Shown: positions 15,003 to 19,795 of the stretch, piece after piece
Numbering within the stretch: the first letter of the stretch is position 1
Layout: each line of letters begins with the position of its first letter
From: Pseudogracilibacillus sp037892545
GTDB lineage: Bacteria; Bacillota; Bacilli; Bacillales; Amphibacillaceae
DNA length: 19,795 nt
Direction of reading: 5' to 3'
Assembly (NCBI RefSeq): GCF_037892545.1
Contig: NZ_JBBKBG010000039.1
Coordinates: 1-19,795 of the forward strand
Program-made: the position numbers and the translations under genes
The notes under the pieces: generated by a model
The model's database searches: none
What the model was told of the DNA's origin: nothing
What the model saw: the letters and a program-made list of their open reading frames with translations, nothing else

Positions 15003-15038
15003 AAAAAGGCCACACCCCGACGTCGGAATGTAGCCTTC
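15003..15038 (-). terminator. Riboswitch expression-platform terminator upstream of thiW
   Basis: On the minus strand a continuous 15-position stem (15038-15024 with 15021-15007, including three G-U pairs, very short CG loop) is followed by six T residues at 15008-15003. It lies between the TPP aptamer and the thiW start codon, as expected for transcription termination when TPP is bound. Confidence 0.88.
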
Positions 15039-15073
15039 TATTTTGCAGTATCAGTATAAATGTCTTGATGGCC

Positions 15074-15164
15074 AACACTTCCCCACGCTAGTATTACCTA
15101 GATCGGGTCCAAAGGGTCAGAACAAACCCGTTCCTCTCAGCCATCCAATAGCTCCCCTAGTGAA
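15074..15164 (-). ncRNA. TPP riboswitch aptamer (THI element)
   Basis: Conserved TPP aptamer segments are present in order on the minus strand: an ACTAGGGG-type 5' strand, GCTGAGA at 15141-15135, ACCCTT at 15117-15112, GATCTAGGTAAT at 15104-15093, and the GCGTGGGGAA 3' end. CACT at the 5' end pairs with AGTG at the 3' end to close P1. It controls thiW through the terminator that follows. Confidence 0.95.
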
Positions 15165-15183
15165 ATATGGACTTTTCCATTTC

Positions 15184-15211
15184 ATACTACCATACTATTC
15201 AATATTGTAAA
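15184..15211 (-). promoter_or_regulatory. Candidate promoter for the TPP riboswitch/thiW transcript
   Basis: On the minus strand TTTACA (15211-15206), 16-nt spacer and TAGTAT (15189-15184). The predicted start near 15177 lies just before the aptamer, which is the right distance. The -35 overlaps a partial copy of the palindrome found at 15662-15677. Confidence 0.45.
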
Positions 15212-15218
15212 GGGCTTC

Positions 15219-15563
15219 TTATTCTTTCCCTGCCTCTAATTGTTCCACTGCTTTTTCTGGAATAGCTGCTTTTTCTATTTCTTCATATGTGATCACTTCC
15301 TCTTTTTTATAGAAAATTTTCAAATAAGCATTTTCTTTTAATAAGTGATTCGCTGTAAAAGATAATAATAAATTATCTCCATTTTCATCGTAACCTTCTA
15401 AATTATATTCATAACGCACATTCCCTTGTTCCTCGTAACTATCGCCTTCACCTTGAACTTGGACATAATACGCATCTGCACCGATAGTTTGAATAACGGG
15501 TGTACAAGCTGATAACCATCCAACGACCAATATCATCATGCCTATCGTTAATAAACGTTTCAT
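15219..15563 (-). CDS. YxeA-family (DUF1093) lipoprotein
   Basis: A 114-residue secreted lipoprotein. Its signal peptide is M-K-R-L-L-T-I-G-M-M-I-L-V-V-G-W with lipobox L-S-A-C at C20. The mature part shows the YxeA pattern: A-Y-Y-V-Q-V, Y-E-Y-N-L-E-G-Y-D-E-N-G, L-S-F-T-A-N-H-L-L-K-E-N-A-Y-L-K, then V-I-T-Y-E-E-I and A-I-P-E-K-A-V-E-Q-L. It should be anchored on the outer face of the membrane; function of the family is unknown. The ATG at 15563 is 8 nt after AAGGA; the ATG three codons earlier is too close to that site. A possible TATACT -10 lies at 15608-15603, so it is probably transcribed alone. The palindrome at 15662-15677 is upstream. Confidence 0.8.
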   Translation of the reverse strand: MKRLLTIGMMILVVGWLSACTPVIQTIGADAYYVQVQGEGDSYEEQGNVRYEYNLEGYDENGDNLLLSFTANHLLKENAYLKIFYKKEEVITYEEIEKAAIPEKAVEQLEAGKE

Positions 15564-15661
15564 TTTTCTCATCCTTTTCGTCCCACTTTATTCTACATAT
15601 TTAGTATAAGATGAAACTCCGTATTGTAACATCGATTTTCCTTACGAATGAACATTGCAGG

Positions 15662-15677
15662 CTTACAATATTGTAAG
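15662..15677. promoter_or_regulatory. Perfect palindrome CTTACAATATTGTAAG
   Basis: A 16-bp perfect dyad located about 100 nt upstream of the YxeA-family gene and 70 nt downstream of bioY. An 11-base part (CAATATTGTAA) recurs at 15200-15210 in the thiW promoter region. It may be an operator for an unidentified regulator; it lacks the T-tract of a terminator. Confidence 0.4.
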
Positions 15678-15748
15678 GTTGGATGGAAATGTTCGCATAC
15701 GGACATTACTTCATGCACGAGATATAGGAACATTGAACATAATTTCAT

Positions 15749-16375
15749 TTAACTTCCTAAACGGTCTTCTTGTACGCTACTAGAAGGTGTGATCATTGTC
15801 GACTTATGTAAAACTCTATACAGTCTAGGTGCAAACAAAGCAGCAGCGACAATCGTTAATAAATCAACCGGCAAGTATACTAGCATTATTAGCCACGTTC
15901 CAATATAAGTAACACTTTCCTGTGCATCCATAAAAAAGGATAAAGCGAGATACATATAATTTGTTCCGATCATATAATTAAACAAAAGACCAACCAGAGA
16001 AGCCAATATGAACGTAATTAAAGTAGGTTGTTCCCTCGTTTCAATGACTTTCCCCGTAACATATGCAGTGAAAATAAAAGAAATAATAAACCCAAATGTC
16101 GGACTTAATACCGCGCCTAATCCGCCTTTAAATCCAGCAAAAACAGGAACGCCGATTAATCCAACGAAAAGGTATACCACCATCGCAAGCGCTCCACGAC
16201 GACTGCCAAGTAAAGCACCTGCTAAAAAACAAAAAAATGTTTGCAATGTAATAGGAACACCACCTATTTGTAAAAATGGTGCCCAAGCAGTAATATTTGC
16301 CCCGATACTCATTAAGGCGACAAACATTCCGATTAAAGTAATATCAATGACACGAATTTGTTTATTCCTTTTCAA
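15749..16375 (-). CDS. bioY: BioY, biotin-specific ECF transporter S component
   Basis: A 208-residue integral membrane protein with about six spans. The BioY signature is clear: I-G-G-V-P-I-T-L-Q-T-F-F-C-F-L-A-G-A-L-L at about 37-56, then R-R-G-A-L-A-M, L-V/F-G-L-I-G-V-P-V-F-A, and L-S-P-T-F-G-F-I-I near 90-98. It binds biotin at the membrane and works alone or with shared ECF energising subunits, which are not in the window. The start is TTG at 16375 with AGGAGG 6 nt upstream; no ATG is available. It is the third gene of the bioA-bioD-bioY transcript, 43 nt after bioD, and should be repressed together with it by BirA. No convincing terminator was found after it. Confidence 0.93.
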   Translation of the reverse strand: MKRNKQIRVIDITLIGMFVALMSIGANITAWAPFLQIGGVPITLQTFFCFLAGALLGSRRGALAMVVYLFVGLIGVPVFAGFKGGLGAVLSPTFGFIISFIFTAYVTGKVIETREQPTLITFILASLVGLLFNYMIGTNYMYLALSFFMDAQESVTYIGTWLIMLVYLPVDLLTIVAAALFAPRLYRVLHKSTMITPSSSVQEDRLGS

Positions 16376-16418
16376 TGATATCCTCCTTTTACTATAAAAA
16401 TTAACATTAGTTTCCCTA

Positions 16419-17105
16419 TTATTTAATGAAAAGATTAAAAGGGATTCGTTCTTCCATCTTTTCTACAATATACGTAAGATTAGATGTTGTAAATTCCGGT
16501 AATACTGCCAGCACAGGCATATTTGTCATCTCTTCAATTAATGCTGGATTCGTTTGTTCTGCTATCCCCTGTTCTTCTGCCCCGTTTAAGATAATACCTG
16601 CAATATCCAGCCCCATACTTTGGGCTACTTTTACCGTTAACCAAACATGATTTACCGTTCCAAGCCCTGTCCGTGCAACAATTAATATGGGAAATCCAAT
16701 CTTCTTCGCAACATCTGCAACTAAATAGTCTTTCCCTAAAGGGACCCCAAGTCCTCCTGCACCTTCTACAATAAAATATTCATGTGTTTCTTTTATGTTT
16801 TCCCATGCTTGCACCACCTGAGCCAAAGATATCTGTTTTCCTGCTCTTTTCGCTGCAACATATGGTGCTAACGGTTCTGCAAATTGAAAAGGAGTAATTT
16901 GTTCAAACGTATTACGATCTCCTGACATCGTTTTCAAGATAGCTGTATCGCTTGTAGGATTTTCTCGACTTTCTCCACTCAACATTGGTTTAAATACGCC
17001 AACATCTTTTCCATGCTTTTTCAATACAGCTGCCATACCGCCACCGACAAAAGTCTTCCCGACGTCTGTATCTGTTCCTGTAATAAATAAACCTTTCCGT
17101 TCCAT
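16419..17105 (-). CDS. bioD: Dethiobiotin synthetase
   Basis: A 228-residue ATP-dependent carboxylase that closes the ureido ring of dethiobiotin from 7,8-diaminopelargonate and carbon dioxide. The P-loop G-T-D-T-D-V-G-K-T is at 10-18, with K17 and T18 in place. F-K-P-M-L-S-G follows near 38-44, and V-E-G-A-G-G-L-G-V-P-L near 113-123 is the conserved second motif. Length is normal for the family. It is cytoplasmic and normally dimeric. ATG at 17105 has AGGAG 7 nt upstream. It lies 23 nt after bioA. The enzyme uses the BioA product, so the gene order matches the pathway. Confidence 0.95.
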   Translation of the reverse strand: MERKGLFITGTDTDVGKTFVGGGMAAVLKKHGKDVGVFKPMLSGESRENPTSDTAILKTMSGDRNTFEQITPFQFAEPLAPYVAAKRAGKQISLAQVVQAWENIKETHEYFIVEGAGGLGVPLGKDYLVADVAKKIGFPILIVARTGLGTVNHVWLTVKVAQSMGLDIAGIILNGAEEQGIAEQTNPALIEEMTNMPVLAVLPEFTTSNLTYIVEKMEERIPFNLFIK

Positions 17106-17128
17106 CCAACTGCTCCTCGCTCTTCTTG

Positions 17129-18502
17129 TTATTTCGTCGAACCTGCTGTAACTTCTCGTTTCGTTGTGACATTTTGAATCGCTTCTTTTATAATGCGAAT
17201 CATTTCCCGAATTTCTTCTTCAGAACTAGAAAGAGGCGGCATAAATACGATGTTATCTCCTAAAGGTCTAGTTAACATCCCAAGGCGTCGCATTTCCAAT
17301 GACACCGCATATCCGACACGTTCTTCCCATGGGAAAGGTTTTTTTGTTTCTTTTTCTTGTACTAACTCAATACCGACCATGAATCCGAGCTGTCTAATAT
17401 CTCCAACATGATCCAATTCATATAGTGAAGTTAATTCCGCTTCAATAAAACTGGATTTCTGTTGCACTTGTTCCATTATATTTTCCTGTTCAAATAAGTC
17501 TAAGTTTGCTAATGCTACAGCACATCCTAATTGGTTTCCAGTATATGAATGACCATGAAATAACGTCTTCATATGAATGTAATCATCGTAAAATGCTTCA
17601 TATATTTCCTCCGTTGAAATCGTTGCGGCAATAGGTAAATACCCTCCTGTTAACCCTTTGCCAACTGTCATAATATCCGGAACAACCCCTTCATGATCAC
17701 AAGCAAACATTTCTCCCGTTCGACCAAATCCTGTAGCAACCTCATCAACTATGAGTAATACGTTATATTCCGTACATAATTTACGAACTTCTGTTAAAAA
17801 TCCTTCTGGCATTAAAATCATCCCTGCCGCTCCTTGCATCATTGCCTCGATTGTTAAAGCAGCAATTTCATGATGATGATTTTCTAACGTCTTTTTTAAT
17901 TCTTTTAAACACTCTTCCTTACAAATGTCTGGATCCCCACTAGGATGGCGATATACATATGGAAAAGGAACATGAAAACTTTCAAACATTAGTTTTTCAT
18001 AGATTCGATGAAACGTATCTACTGCACCGACACTAACAGCACCAATCGTATCACCGTGATACCCATTTTTCATCGTAATAAATTTATCTTTTCCTTCTAT
18101 ATTTTTGTTTTTCCAATATTGATATGCCATCTTCAATGCAATTTCAACGGATGTAGCACCACTATCGGAATAAAAAACACGTGTAAGTCCTTCTGGTGTT
18201 ATATTAATTAACCGCTCCGCTAACTCTGTCGCCGGTCGATTCGTCATTCCAAGCAATGTAGAATGAGCAATTTTTTCTAATTGCGTACGTATCGCATCAT
18301 CGAGTTCTTTTTTTCTATGTCCATGCACATTTAACCAAACAGAGGAAAACCCATCATAGTATGAATTTCCTTCTGTATCTTTCAACATTACGCCCTCTCC
18401 ACTTTCAATTACTAATGGATCTTGCTCATAATCTTTCATTTGCGTAAAAGGTAACCAAAGGTATTCTTTACTCTTTTCTATTAATTCATCATGTGTTGAC
18501 AT
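17129..18502 (-). CDS. bioA: Adenosylmethionine-8-amino-7-oxononanoate aminotransferase
   Basis: A 457-residue class III PLP aminotransferase that converts 8-amino-7-oxononanoate to 7,8-diaminopelargonate, typically with S-adenosylmethionine as amino donor. W-L-P-F-T-Q-M near 16-22 is typical of BioA. S-D-S-G-A-T-S-V-E-I-A-L-K near 112-124 contacts the cofactor, I-V-D-E-V-A-T-G-F-G-R-T-G contains D253, and G-K-G-L-T-G-G-Y-L-P contains the Schiff-base lysine K282. The ATG at 18502 has GGAGGG 6 nt upstream; the frame is open to 18541 but that start lacks a site. It heads the operon under a BirA-type operator. bioB, bioF, bioW or bioC/bioH are not in this window, so the pathway must be completed elsewhere. 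Confidence 0.94.
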   Translation of the reverse strand: MSTHDELIEKSKEYLWLPFTQMKDYEQDPLVIESGEGVMLKDTEGNSYYDGFSSVWLNVHGHRKKELDDAIRTQLEKIAHSTLLGMTNRPATELAERLINITPEGLTRVFYSDSGATSVEIALKMAYQYWKNKNIEGKDKFITMKNGYHGDTIGAVSVGAVDTFHRIYEKLMFESFHVPFPYVYRHPSGDPDICKEECLKELKKTLENHHHEIAALTIEAMMQGAAGMILMPEGFLTEVRKLCTEYNVLLIVDEVATGFGRTGEMFACDHEGVVPDIMTVGKGLTGGYLPIAATISTEEIYEAFYDDYIHMKTLFHGHSYTGNQLGCAVALANLDLFEQENIMEQVQQKSSFIEAELTSLYELDHVGDIRQLGFMVGIELVQEKETKKPFPWEERVGYAVSLEMRRLGMLTRPLGDNIVFMPPLSSSEEEIREMIRIIKEAIQNVTTKREVTAGSTK

Positions 18503-18624
18503 TGTAATCCCTCCGTCCATAAATATTTTTTCTAAAGTCATGTCTATTATCGTTTGTAAAATTACTTAGGAACTGCTCGTTCATACTCCTATTTATCTTC
18601 TACCTCCTCCTTTCCATATACGTA

Positions 18625-18654
18625 ATCATAGAGGAAACAAACCTCAACTGTCAA
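18625..18654 (-). promoter_or_regulatory. Sigma-A promoter of bioA-bioD-bioY
   Basis: On the minus strand a consensus TTGACA (18654-18649), 18-nt spacer and TATGAT (18630-18625). The -35 lies inside the right arm of the BirA-type operator, so bound BirA would block RNA polymerase. The leader to bioA is about 115 nt. Confidence 0.8.
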
Positions 18655-18676
18655 CCATTAATAATACAGGTTGACA
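18649..18676. promoter_or_regulatory. BirA operator (biotin box)
   Basis: A perfect inverted repeat TGTCAACC-N12-GGTTGACA. Arms of the GTTGACA/GTTAACA type with this spacing are characteristic of biotin boxes in Firmicutes, and it overlaps the bioA -35. BirA with biotinyl-AMP is expected to repress the three-gene unit. Confidence 0.9.
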
Positions 18677-18777
18677 ATAAAGGCGCATAAATATCGATGA
18701 ATTTTATAAATAATCTATAAAAAAACACTTTATGATAGCACGAACGAACGGTTTATGACGGAAAAAATAAGTGTAGT
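18677..18777. other. AT-rich spacer upstream of the bio promoter
   Basis: No gene, RNA fold or repeat was recognised. It separates the biotin box from the long inverted repeat that follows. It includes a run of seven A residues and no convincing promoter. Confidence 0.5.
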
Positions 18778-18917
18778 CTTTTTTAGTAGGGGCGACAGTT
18801 TGTGATATTTTATCCCTGGCAAGGAATAATAAATAAGGGATTTGCACTGTATTATTTCTTGCAAGAAAACGATATCACAAACATGATTTTGTCGCTAAGG
18901 GTTCCCTACTCAAAAAG
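18778..18917. repeat. 140-nt imperfect inverted repeat, MITE-like or structured RNA
   Basis: Four nested paired segments: 14 positions with one mismatch (18778-18791 with 18904-18917, ends AGTAGGG/CCCTACT), GCGACA/TGTCGC (18792-18797 with 18890-18895), GTTTGTGATAT/ATATCACAAAC (18798-18808 with 18872-18882) and a 13-position arm (18819-18831 with 18850-18862). The unpaired bulges between the three outer stems are on the right arm only. No transposase is seen. It lies between two gene blocks of different composition. Confidence 0.75.
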
Positions 18918-18982
18918 GAAACGCATTATTTTTGAGTAATAAATAGTGAACGATAGTGAGTATTGAAATTGGGAGTTTTAAT

Positions 18983-19504
18983 TTATGGTGATGTTTTGTA
19001 GAGTACATCTTTTAGAGGTTCACCATCATAGTATCTACTAATTTTGAATTTATTATTTGATTCTATGATGGACATTTGTCCGTTTATCTCTATCTCATCT
19101 ATCTTATCTTCATTTTGATTTTTTAGTATCAAAGTGAAAGTAAAATCAAAATCAGTTTCTTTTTTTTCTTTTTGATTATTGTCATTTTTTATAAATGAAA
19201 TATCTTCTACAGAGATTTTAATGTTTTGTTTGTTTGATACTTCTTGTGGTATTAGAAAAAATCTTATATTTGCTAAGTTTGTAAATTCTTCTTTCGTAAA
19301 ATAACTTGAAAATTTATTTTGGAATTCTATTAATTCTTCAGGGCTTGAATTATCTATATCGATACTAGGTTTATCAATATTGTATAATTCTTTTATAAAT
19401 TTTTCTCCAATATTTATTTCAGGGTTTTTCATTTCATTTTCGCAAGCAGTAATCAATAATAAAGAAAAAACAGTAAAAAATAATAGTGAAAATTTTTTTT
19501 GCAT
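18983..19504 (-). CDS. Putative lipoprotein, AT-rich, unknown family
   Basis: A 173-residue protein with a clear lipoprotein signal peptide (M-Q-K-K-F-S-L-L-F-F-T-V-F-S-L-L-L) and lipobox I-T-A-C at C21. The mature part is polar, rich in Asn, Lys, Glu and Asp. It has a helical first half (I-K-E-L-Y, S-P-E-E-L-I-E-F-Q-N-K-F) and a beta-rich second half with F-D-F-T-F-T-L-I-L-K and I-E-I-N-G-Q-M-S-I-I, so a small alpha/beta domain on the membrane surface is likely. ATG at 19504 is 5 nt after AAGGGTG. Base composition is more AT-rich than the biotin genes and the gene is flanked by a MITE-like repeat and a gene remnant, both signs of acquired DNA. I recognise no family; an immunity-type or stress lipoprotein is a possibility only. 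Confidence 0.7.
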   Translation of the reverse strand: MQKKFSLLFFTVFSLLLITACENEMKNPEINIGEKFIKELYNIDKPSIDIDNSSPEELIEFQNKFSSYFTKEEFTNLANIRFFLIPQEVSNKQNIKISVEDISFIKNDNNQKEKKETDFDFTFTLILKNQNEDKIDEIEINGQMSIIESNNKFKISRYYDGEPLKDVLYKTSP

Positions 19505-19563
19505 ACAAACACCCTTTCCTCGACAAGTTGATTTCTTATTTATTATAAAACATTATGTAAAAT

Positions 19564-19749
19564 CTAACCAGGTATGGTATATTTTGGTGTGCTTTTAACG
19601 TTGCTTCTTGGGGTTACATATGAAACATGACCCGCCACTCCCATAACTGCCGTTGGGTTAGGTACATATTTACCTATTGGTGATCCTAGAGGTCTGCCTT
19701 CTGTAACTATCTCGGAGTAGCATGCGCATCGGTATAAAGTAATAAAGTT
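19564..19749 (-). pseudogene. Startless open frame, likely C-terminal remnant of a gene
   Basis: A 61-codon open stretch closed by TAG, 59 nt upstream of the lipoprotein start and on the same strand. The translated end reads S-E-I-V-T-E-G-R-P-L-G-S-P-I-G-K and later P-N-P-T-A-V-M-G-V-A-G-H-V-S-Y-V, ending T-I-P-G. It is less AT-rich than its surroundings and looks like protein, but it has no start codon with a ribosome site, and TAA codons lie at its 5' edge. I recognise no family. It could be the tail of a degraded surface or toxin protein, or chance. The DNA from 19750 to the window end shows nothing further. Confidence 0.35.
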
Positions 19750-19795
19750 TTATTATATTTCATTAATGAGTAATAAAAAGGATGCGAGAAAATAA

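Noticed and set aside
15690..15707. Terminator hairpin after bioY (ATGTTCGCATACGGACAT)
   Set aside because: The stem has a mismatch and no T-tract follows on the minus strand.

Overview
The window looks like chromosomal DNA of a low-GC Gram-positive bacterium, most likely a Bacillaceae member. The base composition is AT-rich, Shine-Dalgarno sites are strong GGAGG-type, TTG and GTG starts are used, lipoproteins have Gram-positive lipoboxes, and the set includes GbsR, BetA, ThiW with a TPP riboswitch, BioY and a BirA-type operator. No rRNA, tRNA, CRISPR array or transposase gene was seen.

Layout. (1) 1-3830: an ASCH-domain protein and a GbsR-type regulator on the minus strand, then a plus-strand pair of a 57-residue single-span membrane protein and a BetA-like GMC dehydrogenase, followed by a long structured hairpin. 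This resembles a choline/osmoprotection locus, but no betaine-aldehyde dehydrogenase is present. (2) 3837-5087: an M20-family amidohydrolase of the N-carbamoyl-amino-acid hydrolase/allantoate amidohydrolase type. (3) 5088-5632: a non-coding stretch with a GC-richer patch and a five-unit, 51-bp tandem array whose units carry alternating inverted arms. (4) 5633-14306: a minus-strand catabolic-looking cluster read, in transcription order, as PucR-type regulator, terminator, Asp/Glu/hydantoin racemase, OPT transporter, DUF917, DUF1177, AroM, intrinsic terminator, M29-peptidase-like metalloprotein and two translationally coupled nitroreductase-family proteins. (5) 14465-15572: thiW under a TPP riboswitch and terminator, and a YxeA-family lipoprotein. 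(6) 15749-18676: bioA-bioD-bioY with a promoter overlapped by a BirA-type operator. (7) 18677-19795: a 140-nt imperfect inverted repeat (MITE-like), a very AT-rich lipoprotein gene, and an open but startless reading frame that looks like a gene remnant.

How the genes may work together. The unusual part is region 4, possibly with the M20 hydrolase. A racemase, a DUF917 protein, an AroM protein, an M29-like metalloprotein and an importer under a PucR regulator suggest uptake and breakdown of an amino-acid-derived compound such as a hydantoin-, pyridine- or peptide-like substrate. The substrate cannot be read from sequence. The biotin and thiamine genes are a coherent cofactor block: both transport genes encode ECF S-components, and each unit carries its classical control element.
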